Both the position numbers and the translations under genes were made by a program. Under the pieces are notes generated by a model. That model did no database searches. It was given only the letters and a program-made list of their open reading frames with translations, and had not been told where the DNA came from. A DNA stretch of 64,000 nucleotides, taken from positions 186,001 through 250,000 of the forward strand of contig JBLWUQ010000001.1 of the NCBI GenBank assembly GCA_048268845.1, given 5' to 3'. The DNA is from Muriiphilus sp048268845. Its GTDB lineage: Bacteria; Pseudomonadota; Alphaproteobacteria; Rhodobacterales; Rhodobacteraceae. Positions 43,741 to 51,210 of the stretch are shown in pieces; the first letter of the stretch is position 1, and every line of letters starts with the position of its first letter.

Positions 43741-43751
43741 GAGTCCTCCCC

Positions 43752-44351
43752 ATGCCCAAATCCATGATCCTGGCCTCCGGTTCCGAAATTCGCGCGACGC
43801 TGCTGCAAAATGCGGGCGTTTCCTTCACGGTCGAGCCCGCCCGGATCGACGAGGAAGCGATTCGCGCCGGACTGTCCGCCGAGGATGCCACCCCGCGCGA
43901 CGTGGCGGATACGCTTGCCGAATACAAAGCCAGACGGGTTGCGGCCAAGCACCCGGATGCGCTGGTCCTCGGATGCGACCAGATCGCGGAACTGGACGGC
44001 GTGGTCCTGACCAAGCCCGAAACGCCTGAGGATGCCGCTGCGCAACTGGCCAGACTGTCGGGCAAGACCCATCGCCTGCTGTCCGCAGTCGTCATCTGCG
44101 ACGATGCCGAACCGGTCTGGCGCCACGTCGGAACCGTTCGCCTGACCATGCGCACCCTTTCGGATGCCTATGTCAGGGCCTATGTGGACCGGGACTGGCA
44201 CAGCATTCGCCATGCCGTCGGCGCCTACAAGCTTGAAGAAGAAGGCGTGCGCTTGTTTTCGCGCATAGACGGCGATTACTTCACCGTTCTGGGTTTGCCG
44301 ATGATCGAACTTTTGTCATACCTGATTGAGCGCGGAGATCTGAGCATATGA
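43752..44351 (+). CDS. Maf-family nucleoside triphosphate pyrophosphatase
   Basis: A 199-residue Maf protein; by eye nearer the YceF/YhdE type that hydrolyses modified or canonical pyrimidine nucleotides. LILASGS is written here as MILASGSEIRATLL; the catalytic aspartate is in VLGCDQIAELDG, and a GAYKLEEEG motif follows. Start ATG 43752 is taken because the ASGS motif lies almost at the N-terminus; the 53-codon upstream extension contains DnaA-box sequence and is not conserved. First gene of the maf-aroE-coaE-dnaQ run, with ATGA overlap into aroE. Confidence 0.88.
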   Translation: MPKSMILASGSEIRATLLQNAGVSFTVEPARIDEEAIRAGLSAEDATPRDVADTLAEYKARRVAAKHPDALVLGCDQIAELDGVVLTKPETPEDAAAQLARLSGKTHRLLSAVVICDDAEPVWRHVGTVRLTMRTLSDAYVRAYVDRDWHSIRHAVGAYKLEEEGVRLFSRIDGDYFTVLGLPMIELLSYLIERGDLSI

Positions 44352-45193
44352 CGACCAAAGGCACGCCGCTCGCCGGTGTATTGCAGAGCCCTGAGGACCC
44401 CGGCACCGTTTCGCCGATCTACGACCATTGGCTGAAGGTCACCGGGGCGGCCGGGCGCTATGTGCCGCTTTCGATCCGCCCCGACGATCTGGGCGACGTG
44501 ATGCGGCTTCTGCCGAAGATCGGGTTTGTAGGGCTGAACATCACCGGCACGTTTCAGCACATGATCCTTGAGCATGCCGATATCATCACCGACCGCGCGG
44601 CGTTGATGTCGGGCGCGAACACGATCATTTTCAAGCCCGACAAGAAGATCCACGCCGACAATACCGACGGATACGGCTTCATCGAGAACATCCGCCAGCA
44701 CGCCCCGGGCTGGAACCCCAAGGCCGGCCCCGCTGCGGTGTTCGGCGCGGGCCGTGCGGCGCGCGAAGTGGTAACTGCGCTGCTGGAAGTCGGTGTGAAC
44801 GAGGTTCGCATCGCCAACCGCACCCGGCCGCGGGCCGAAGCGCTGCGTTCCGAATTCGGCACGAGGATCGTGGTGCATGATTGGGTCAAGGCGGGCAATA
44901 TCCTCGATGGCGCGATGACGGTGGTGAACGCCACGCCGCTTGGGGCTGCGGGCAAGCCCGAGATGCGCGTGCCGCTCGACGCGCTGGCGCAAGGCGCGGT
45001 GGTCAATGACCTGGTGCTCAACCCGCCCATGACACGGCTGCTGCGCGCGGCGATGGAGGCGGGCTGTTTTCCTGTCGATGGCGTCGGGATGATGCTCTAT
45101 CAGGCGGCCCCCAGTTTCGAGCGTTGGTTCGGGACGCGGCCAGAGGTCGATCACGAAGCGCGGCAGGCCGTTCTGGGCCAGTTCGGCATATGA
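44348..45193 (+). CDS. aroE: Shikimate dehydrogenase-like protein with altered active site
   Basis: A 281-residue protein with the overall fold and operon position of AroE (3-dehydroshikimate + NADPH to shikimate). The C-terminal half is conventional: DNTDGYG with D107, nucleotide loop GAGRAAREV, NRTR and DGVGMMLYQA. The N-terminal substrate site is not. The family motif N-V-T-x-P-x-K, which carries the catalytic lysine, reads N64-I-T-G-T-F-Q70; the GxPxxHSxSP motif reads SPEDPGTVSP; and the later V-Y-x-P motif reads VLNPPM. The reading frame is intact and length normal, so this is divergence, not decay by frameshift. It may be a changed-function paralogue, with true AroE elsewhere, or an unusual enzyme. 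It overlaps maf and coaE by ATGA. Confidence 0.8.
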   Translation: MTTKGTPLAGVLQSPEDPGTVSPIYDHWLKVTGAAGRYVPLSIRPDDLGDVMRLLPKIGFVGLNITGTFQHMILEHADIITDRAALMSGANTIIFKPDKKIHADNTDGYGFIENIRQHAPGWNPKAGPAAVFGAGRAAREVVTALLEVGVNEVRIANRTRPRAEALRSEFGTRIVVHDWVKAGNILDGAMTVVNATPLGAAGKPEMRVPLDALAQGAVVNDLVLNPPMTRLLRAAMEAGCFPVDGVGMMLYQAAPSFERWFGTRPEVDHEARQAVLGQFGI

Positions 45194-45789
45194 AACCGCC
45201 GTTCAAAATCGGGCTAACGGGCTCGATCGGCATGGGTAAAACTACCACTGCGGCGATGTTTCGCGATGAGGGCGTGCCGACATGGGACGCCGATGCCGCC
45301 GTCCACCGACTTTATGAGCCGGGCGGGGCGGCGATTGCTCCGATCCGTGCGCTACGGCCCGAAGCAGTGAGCGACGACGGCGTAAGCCGCGCGGCATTGA
45401 AGGACTGGATCGCCCAGGACCCCGGCGCACTTGGCCGGATCGAGGCCGTCGTGCATCCGCTGGTCGCCGCCGACCGGGCCGCGTTTCTTGCGGACACGGA
45501 AGGCGATATCGTCCTTCTCGACATCCCGCTTCTGTTCGAGACCGGCGCAAGTGCGGGGATGGATGCCATCGTCGTCGTTTCGGCCCCCGAGGCGCTTCAA
45601 CGCGAACGGGTGCTTCAGCGTGGAACCATGTCGCCGGAAACCTTCGAGACGATCCGCGCAAAACAGATGCCGGATGCCGAGAAACGCGCGCGGGCCGATT
45701 ATGTGATCGACACCCAGACCCTTGAAGGCGCACGCGCCGGGGTGCAGGCTGTGCTGCAAGACATACGGGCAAGGCTGAACCATGCGTGA
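45190..45789 (+). CDS. coaE: Dephospho-CoA kinase
   Basis: A 199-residue P-loop kinase making CoA from dephospho-CoA. Walker A GSIGMGKT is at 11-18; DADAAVHRLY and VLLDIPLLFETG are family signatures, and the lid R-x-R-x-x-x-R region (QRERVLQRGTMSPE) is present. Starts in the ATGA shared with aroE, and its last eight bases overlap dnaQ. Confidence 0.95.
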   Translation: MKPPFKIGLTGSIGMGKTTTAAMFRDEGVPTWDADAAVHRLYEPGGAAIAPIRALRPEAVSDDGVSRAALKDWIAQDPGALGRIEAVVHPLVAADRAAFLADTEGDIVLLDIPLLFETGASAGMDAIVVVSAPEALQRERVLQRGTMSPETFETIRAKQMPDAEKRARADYVIDTQTLEGARAGVQAVLQDIRARLNHA

Positions 45790-46522
45790 AATCGTTCTCG
45801 ACACCGAAACCACCGGATTCGACCCTAAAACAGGCGACCGGATGGTCGAGATCGGCGCGGTCGAGCTGTTCAACCAGATGCCGACCGGGCGCACCTATCA
45901 CCAATACATCAACCCGCAGCGCGACATGCCGCAATCGGCCTTCGATGTGCACGGGCTTGGCCCCGACCTCCTGACCCCGCCCCGCGTGGCGGCGGCGCAT
46001 GAGGTCACGCTCAGGGACAAGCCCGTCTTTCGCGACATCGCCGAGAGCTTCATCGACTTCATCGAGGATTCGCGTCTCATCATCCACAACGCCAGATTCG
46101 ACGTGCCGTTCCTGAACGCCGAACTGGGCTGGTGCAACGTGCCGGCGCTGCCGATGGAGCGCGCGATTGATACGCTCGACATTGCCCGGCGGAAGTTTCC
46201 GGGCTCGCCCGCCTCGCTTGATGCGCTGTGCCGGCGGTTCGGCATCGACAACGCGCACCGCACGCTGCACGGAGCACTTCTCGACAGTGAAATCCTGGCC
46301 GAAGTCTATCTGGAGCTGATCGGCGGGCGGCAGCCCGGCCTGATCCTTGCCGCGGCGCTGCCAGACAAGACCTCTGCCAGTGACACCGCAACGGACTGGC
46401 GCCCGCGCCCACGGCCCAAGCCGCTGCCGCCACGGATCACCGAAAAAGAAGCCGCCGCCCATGCGGGTTTTGTCGAAACCCTGGGCGACGGCGCTATCTG
46501 GAAGAAATTCGCGGGGTCGTAA
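45782..46522 (+). CDS. dnaQ: DNA polymerase III epsilon subunit (proofreading exonuclease)
   Basis: A 246-residue DEDDh exonuclease. Catalytic residues are D7 and E9 in LDTETTG, D107 in HNARFD, H163 and D168 in LHGALLD. It removes misincorporated bases in the replicase. Compared with the common reading HGL-x-DxL-RDKPVF, residues 65-76 (TPPRVAAAHEVT) look like a 12-residue in-frame insertion next to the active site; no flanking repeat marks its origin. The ATG lies inside coaE. Convergent with secB. Confidence 0.94.
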   Translation: MREIVLDTETTGFDPKTGDRMVEIGAVELFNQMPTGRTYHQYINPQRDMPQSAFDVHGLGPDLLTPPRVAAAHEVTLRDKPVFRDIAESFIDFIEDSRLIIHNARFDVPFLNAELGWCNVPALPMERAIDTLDIARRKFPGSPASLDALCRRFGIDNAHRTLHGALLDSEILAEVYLELIGGRQPGLILAAALPDKTSASDTATDWRPRPRPKPLPPRITEKEAAAHAGFVETLGDGAIWKKFAGS

Positions 46523-46528
46523 CCTGCG

Positions 46529-47029
46529 TCAGTTGCTGGGCGATGCGGCCTTCTGCGCTTCGAGCCGACGCGCCAGATCCTGACGGTAGAGCCCGACGAA
46601 ATCCACGTTATCGAGGTTCACGGGCGGGAAGCCGCCGTCGCGGGTGACGTCCGACACGATCCTGCGCACGAAGGGGAACAGGATGCGCGGGCACTCGATC
46701 AGCAGGAACGGGTGCATCTGGTCATCCGGCACGTTCTCGATCTGGAAGATCCCGGCATAATCAAGCTCGAGCACGAACACGGGGTCATCGGTGCCCTGAT
46801 TGACCGAGCTGATCTTGAACTTGGTGATGACCTCATACTGATGTTCGGCCGGGCGCTTCTTGGCGTCGAGCGCGACCTCGACCTTCATCTCGGGCTTCAC
46901 TTCGCCCTTGGCGCCTTTTTGCGACAGCACGTTTTCAAACGACATGTCACGGATGAACTGACCCAGAACCTGCATCTTGGCCTGGGGTTGCGCCGGCTGC
47001 TGCGGCTGCGGTGTGGCTTCGTCGGCCAT
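46529..47029 (-). CDS. secB: Protein-export chaperone SecB
   Basis: A 166-residue SecB. A Q- and P-rich N-terminus (residues 5-17) leads into QVLGQFIRDMSFENVL, then VLELDYAGIFQIENVP and the LLIECPRILFPFVRRIVSDVTRDGGFPPV core that binds SecA. It keeps preproteins unfolded and delivers them to SecA. AGGAG precedes ATG 47029; a 20-codon upstream extension is unlikely. Placement next to dnaQ is conserved in Rhodobacterales. Confidence 0.96.
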   Translation of the reverse strand: MADEATPQPQQPAQPQAKMQVLGQFIRDMSFENVLSQKGAKGEVKPEMKVEVALDAKKRPAEHQYEVITKFKISSVNQGTDDPVFVLELDYAGIFQIENVPDDQMHPFLLIECPRILFPFVRRIVSDVTRDGGFPPVNLDNVDFVGLYRQDLARRLEAQKAASPSN

Positions 47030-47101
47030 TGAACTCTCCTGGAATCTCGGAAACGAACAGTCCTTAGCAGGTCGCACCCTGCGCCTCAATCGGATTGGAG
47101 C

Positions 47102-47596
47102 CTAGTGCTTTGTCCAACCCGACGGCCCCTGCACGGGCGGATGGGTCGGGCGCTTGCCCGGTGTCACATCCTCAAAATCGCCGTCGATCACGTCGTCGGC
47201 CCCGGGCTGGTGCCGGGTTTCGGGCCCCGTGCCCATGGTGAAGCTCTGCACCTGAACCCGCGCGCGCAGCCAGTTGAACACCGCACGGCGCACCGCCGGC
47301 ACCAGCAGCGCAAAGCCCATGGCGTCGGTGAAAAACCCCGGCGTCACGAGGAGTGCGCCGGAAAACAGGATCAACGCGCCATGCGCCAGCGGCTCGGTCG
47401 GATCGCTCAGCGCGTTGAACGACTGGCGCAACTGGTCCAGCGCCAGCGCGCCCTGCAGACGCACGAGCCAGGTGCCGATGATCGCGGTCACGATCACGAT
47501 CGCGAGGGTCGGCCAGAGTCCGATTGCGCCGCCGACCTGAATGAAAAGCCCGATCTCGATCAGCGGGACCGCGATGAATATCAGTAAGAGCGGCAT
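47102..47596 (-). CDS. fxsA: FxsA-family membrane protein
   Basis: A 164-residue inner-membrane protein with three to four hydrophobic segments between residues 1 and 105 and a polar cytoplasmic tail. The family pattern PLIEIGLFIQVGGAIG, T-W-LVRLQG and GALLVTPGFFTDAMGF is clear. In E. coli FxsA relieves phage T7 exclusion when overproduced; its normal role is unknown. AGGGGA lies before ATG 47596. It is divergent from the Tim44-like gene, with 106 bases between starts. Confidence 0.88.
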   Translation of the reverse strand: MPLLLIFIAVPLIEIGLFIQVGGAIGLWPTLAIVIVTAIIGTWLVRLQGALALDQLRQSFNALSDPTEPLAHGALILFSGALLVTPGFFTDAMGFALLVPAVRRAVFNWLRARVQVQSFTMGTGPETRHQPGADDVIDGDFEDVTPGKRPTHPPVQGPSGWTKH

Positions 47597-47702
47597 GTGT
47601 TCCCCTTTTGCGTTGCCGGGCGTGGTAGACTTGACCATTGCCCTCGCCTACATATGTGCCGTTCGCGCATGTTTTCAAATCGCGCCGAGAAAAGAGGTGT
47701 CT

Positions 47703-48365
47703 ATGTCGTCTCCGGTGATCCAGCTCATCGTGCTTGCTGCCATCGCGATTTTCCTGATCCTGCGCCTGCGCAGCGTGCTTGGCACGCGGGAAGGTTTCGA
47801 GAAGCCGCCGGTTCCCCGCTCGATCGAGGCAAACACCGCCCGGCGCAGCAAGTTCGAGGTGATCGAGGGCGGCCCGGATGCCGACATCACCGATCATGTC
47901 GAAGCCGGCAGTCCGGCCGCCCACGCGCTTGCCGCGATGAAGTCGGCCGATCCGACCTTCAATGTCGGCGAGTTCCTCGGCGGCGCGCGCGGGGCCTATG
48001 AAATGATCCTGATGGCGTTCGAGGCGGGCGATCTTGCCAAGATCAAGCCGTTCCTGTCGGATGACGTCTATGCGACCTTCGCCACGGTGGTCGAGGACCG
48101 CGCCGAGAAAGGCTTTTCCATCAACGCGACCTTCGTCGGGCTTCGCGAGCTCAAGCTGGTGGGTGCCGAATTCGACAACGCCACCAAGGAAGGCGAGATC
48201 ACGGTGCGTTTCGTGGGCGAACTGACCTCGGTCATCCGCGACAAGTCCGGCGATATCGTCGAAGGCAACCCCAACGAGGTGAAGCGCCAGAAAGACGTCT
48301 GGACCTTCGGGCGGATCATGGGGTCGGACAACCCGAACTGGCAGCTTGTCGCCACGGGGGAATGA
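47703..48365 (+). CDS. Tim44-domain protein (TimA-like)
   Basis: A 220-residue protein with one N-terminal transmembrane helix (about 5-22) and a C-terminal Tim44/Tim44-like domain (about 85-215: FNVGEFLGGARGAYEMILMAFEAGDLAKIKPFLSD region, ending in W-x-F-G-R). The mitochondrial relative anchors Hsp70 to the import channel; the alphaproteobacterial protein is membrane-bound and of unsettled role, perhaps in envelope protein handling. GAGG lies six bases before ATG 47703. Next to secB and mltA as in related genomes. The first gene of a plus-strand run with mltA and the Smr gene. Confidence 0.83.
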   Translation: MSSPVIQLIVLAAIAIFLILRLRSVLGTREGFEKPPVPRSIEANTARRSKFEVIEGGPDADITDHVEAGSPAAHALAAMKSADPTFNVGEFLGGARGAYEMILMAFEAGDLAKIKPFLSDDVYATFATVVEDRAEKGFSINATFVGLRELKLVGAEFDNATKEGEITVRFVGELTSVIRDKSGDIVEGNPNEVKRQKDVWTFGRIMGSDNPNWQLVATGE

Positions 48366-48368
48366 TCC

Positions 48369-49409
48369 ATGCGCGGCCTCACGGCCATAGCGGTTGCGGC
48401 GGCGGTCTGTCTTGCCGCGCCCGCAACGGCCGGGCTGGACGAGGCCGACATCACGATCCTGCCATTCGAGGCGCTGGAGGGCTGGGCCGAGGATGACCAC
48501 GACGCGGCCCTTCGCGTCTTCATCGAGACTTGCGATCTGCTGCGTGACCCAAGCTGGCAGCCGATCTGCAATCTGGCCGAGGAATTCGATGGGCCAGCCC
48601 GGCGTTTCTTTGAACTGTTCTTCCGCCCCGTCCTGATCGAAGACGGCCAGAACGCCGTTTTCACCGCCTATTTCGAGCCGGAAATCCACGGCTCGCTGCG
48701 CCGCACCGCCCGATACCACATTCCCGTCTATGCCCGCCCGCCGGAAATGGTTAACGGCGCGCTTTGGTATACCCGTGAAGAAATCGAAGAGGGTCGCCTG
48801 CTCGAAGGTCGCGGGCTGGAGATCGCCTGGGTCGACGATGCGGTCGATCTGACCTTCCTGCAAATCCAGGGTTCCGGCCGGATCGTTCTGGAAAACGGCG
48901 ACGTGATTCGCATCGGTTATGGCGGATCGAACGGCCATCCTTACCGCTCGCTGGGCGATGAACTGGTCCGGCGCGGCATCTACACGGTGCATCAGGTCTC
49001 TGCCCCGGTGATCCGCGCCTGGGTCGCGCGCCATCCCGCTGAAGGCGCAGACCTGATCCTGCACAACCCGTCCTACGTCTTTTTCCGCAAGATCGCCCAT
49101 ATCCCCGCCGACCGTGGCCCGATCGGCGCGATGAGCCGTTCGATCACCGCAATGCGCACACTCGCCGTCGATCCGGCTTTCACACCGCTGGGTGCGCCTG
49201 TCTGGCTGGAGAAGGATGGCGAGGGGCCGATGCGGCAATTGATGGTGGCGCAGGACACCGGATCGCGGATCAAGGGCGCGCAGCGGGCCGACATTTTCGT
49301 CGGAACCGGGGACGAGGCCGGGCGCTTTGCCGGGCGCTTTCGTGACCCCGGCCGCATGGTGGTGCTCTTGCCGATTCAGCGCGCCTATGCGCTGAAGCCG
49401 GAGGGCTGA
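48369..49409 (+). CDS. mltA: Membrane-bound lytic murein transglycosylase A
   Basis: A 346-residue MltA. A signal peptide (about 1-21, ending PATA-G) precedes the MltA domain with FTAYFEPEIHGS, the LQIQGSGRI strand and the 3D domain QDTGSRIKGAQRADIFVG, which carries the catalytic aspartate. It cuts glycan strands with formation of 1,6-anhydro-MurNAc. There is no lipobox cysteine after the signal, so attachment may be absent. Four bases after the Tim44 gene, four before the Smr gene. Confidence 0.93.
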   Translation: MRGLTAIAVAAAVCLAAPATAGLDEADITILPFEALEGWAEDDHDAALRVFIETCDLLRDPSWQPICNLAEEFDGPARRFFELFFRPVLIEDGQNAVFTAYFEPEIHGSLRRTARYHIPVYARPPEMVNGALWYTREEIEEGRLLEGRGLEIAWVDDAVDLTFLQIQGSGRIVLENGDVIRIGYGGSNGHPYRSLGDELVRRGIYTVHQVSAPVIRAWVARHPAEGADLILHNPSYVFFRKIAHIPADRGPIGAMSRSITAMRTLAVDPAFTPLGAPVWLEKDGEGPMRQLMVAQDTGSRIKGAQRADIFVGTGDEAGRFAGRFRDPGRMVVLLPIQRAYALKPEG

Positions 49410-49412
49410 GCG

Positions 49413-50000
49413 ATGCCCCGGCGCAAACCGCGCGGGCTGCGGCCCGAGGAAAAAGAGCTGTGGAAAAAGGTCATCGAGAACGCCGCGCCGATGCACCCGG
49501 ATCGGCCGATGACGGCCCCACCACCGCCGACGACCCGCTCCAAACCGGTGAAACTGCCCGCCAAGCCCTTTCTCATCGGCGCAGCCGCCAAGCCCAGACC
49601 GCCACATGCCGACCTTGCGCCAAGCCTGACCGACCGCATCACCCGGCAACCGGTCGCGATGGACCGCAAGCGGTTTGGCCAGATGAAGAAGGGCCGCCTG
49701 TCACCCGAAGCGCGGATCGACCTGCACGGCATGACCATCGCGCAGGCACATCCGGCGTTGCAACGCTTCATCCTTGACGCGGCGGCGGACGGGCGGCGTC
49801 TGGTGCTGGTCATTACCGGCAAGGGCAAGACGCGGCCGGACCACGGACCTATCCCCGAACGCCACGGCGTCTTGCGCCATCAGGTGCCGCACTGGCTCGG
49901 CACCGCGCCGCTCAAACCGCATGTCTTGCAGATCACCGAGGCGCATCTCAAGCATGGCGGCGGCGGCGCGTTCTACGTCTACCTCAGAAAGCCGCGCTGA
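49413..50000 (+). CDS. Smr-domain protein
   Basis: A 195-residue protein. A basic, proline-rich first half is followed by a full Smr domain: IDLHGMTIAQAH, LVLVITGKGK and HGGGGAFYVYLR. Stand-alone Smr proteins are predicted nucleases related to the MutS2 C-terminus; E. coli SmrA/SmrB act on DNA or stalled-ribosome mRNA. It starts right after mltA. Its end overlaps the opposite gene by 22 bases. Confidence 0.85.
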   Translation: MPRRKPRGLRPEEKELWKKVIENAAPMHPDRPMTAPPPPTTRSKPVKLPAKPFLIGAAAKPRPPHADLAPSLTDRITRQPVAMDRKRFGQMKKGRLSPEARIDLHGMTIAQAHPALQRFILDAAADGRRLVLVITGKGKTRPDHGPIPERHGVLRHQVPHWLGTAPLKPHVLQITEAHLKHGGGGAFYVYLRKPR

Positions 50001-51094
50001 AACGGCCCAACCCGGAGGTGGTCGGCATCCTCGACCGCGATGAAGGCGTCGGGAAAGCCTGTCCCGCGCGCGCCCGGACCCTCGCCAAAGCTCGACGTGA
50101 ACATCTGCATGTTGCCGACGATCTTGATGAAGGCGGGCGAGGTGATCGCGGTCGAATGGTTCAGGATACCGCTTGAAAAATCGGTGACATCGACGACCGT
50201 CACATCCAGATCCGACAATTCGCCTTCCATCTGGAGGTTGCCGAGGCGCGGCTTGGAGCCGTAGATCTCATTGGCTGCAAAAGACAGCACCCGGTCGCGC
50301 TGCGACGAGAAGATGACGAAGGGCTGCGGCAGTTCGCCAATCCGTTCGACCTGCCCGCGGAACACGTCGAGGTCGATGTCGGGCGACACCAGAATGACGC
50401 CGCCGATCTTGCTCCGCATCCGATCGTCGCGCGCAATGGCGATTTCGCGCAACGTCTCCATGATCAACATCGAGCCCATCGAGTGGCCGACGATCAGCAC
50501 CCGCTCGGCCCCGGCATTGACCACGTCGCGCAGCATCTTTTCAAACCCGTCACGGGCGAACAGCATGGAATCGCGGTCATAGCCATAGCGCAGAAGCCGC
50601 TCGCCACTGGGCCAGGAATAATGCACCGGCACATCCTCGAGCCCGAGATCGGTGTAGAACTGGGCAAAGCGATACAGCCCGTCTTCATAGGTCGTGTTGT
50701 AGCCGTGGACAAAGACCACGACGTTGCGCGCCCCGGCGGGCCGGCCGATGAGTTGCGCCGAGATCTGGCTGCGGAACATCACCTGACCCGAGAAGATCTC
50801 GTTGTTCACCGTGGCGAAGTGCTTGCGCGGGTTGGTGCGCAGGCTGGACGTGTCGATCTCGCCCGCCCGCCGTTTCGGCGGCACCGAGACATCGAACCGG
50901 CCATATGACAACCCGGCGCCACGGTCGCTTCCGAACACGCCATCTTCGGTCACGTTCCGGGTGCTGGCGACCAGTATCGGAACGATGTCAGCCCCGGCTC
51001 GGCTGACTTCCTCAAGGCTGACCATCCGCGCGCCCGAACAGGCGGCGAGCGTGATGAGCGCAAAAAAGAACACACTGAGGATGCGCAGGGGCAT
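49979..51094 (-). CDS. Alpha/beta-hydrolase lipoprotein (DUF900 family)
   Basis: A 371-residue protein. The N-terminus has a signal and lipobox L16-A-A-C19. The body is an alpha/beta hydrolase: VVFVHGYNTTYEDG oxyanion-hole strand, nucleophile elbow GHSMGS, and a plausible acid and histidine near the C-terminus (D in DVTVVDVTD, H in LNHSTAI). It is probably an esterase or lipase-like enzyme in the envelope; the substrate is unknown. The ATG at 51094 has a weak GGAT upstream. About 116 bases of ordinary sequence separate it from hslU; I see no terminator there. Confidence 0.82.
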   Translation of the reverse strand: MPLRILSVFFFALITLAACSGARMVSLEEVSRAGADIVPILVASTRNVTEDGVFGSDRGAGLSYGRFDVSVPPKRRAGEIDTSSLRTNPRKHFATVNNEIFSGQVMFRSQISAQLIGRPAGARNVVVFVHGYNTTYEDGLYRFAQFYTDLGLEDVPVHYSWPSGERLLRYGYDRDSMLFARDGFEKMLRDVVNAGAERVLIVGHSMGSMLIMETLREIAIARDDRMRSKIGGVILVSPDIDLDVFRGQVERIGELPQPFVIFSSQRDRVLSFAANEIYGSKPRLGNLQMEGELSDLDVTVVDVTDFSSGILNHSTAITSPAFIKIVGNMQMFTSSFGEGPGARGTGFPDAFIAVEDADHLRVGPFQRGFLR

Positions 51095-51210
51095 GGGGGA
51101 TAATCCGATCTGTTTCGACGCACCGCTACGACGCTTTGCCGTCCTTGGCCAGCGTGATCTGATGCGGGTCAGGCCGTTCGCATCAAATCGCCGAGAGGTG
51201 CGCGACCACG

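Larger units (their letters stand above)
43222..43751. other. Candidate chromosomal replication origin (oriC)
   Basis: This is the only gene-free stretch over 300 bases. It lies between divergent rho and maf. Four TGTGGAT cores, the conserved part of the DnaA box TGTGGATAA, occur: 43436-43444 (8 of 9), 43571-43579, 43630-43638 (7 of 9 each) and 43732-43740 on the minus strand (7 of 9). Two strongly AT-rich tracts lie at 43381-43402 and 43519-43552, suitable as unwinding elements. A perfect 14-base palindrome GATCGATATCGATC is at 43345-43358. GANTC (CcrM) sites occur at 43327, 43447 and 43741. In Caulobacter oriC also lies close to the maf-aroE-coaE-dnaQ genes. The promoters of rho and maf must also be here. 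Confidence 0.7.
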
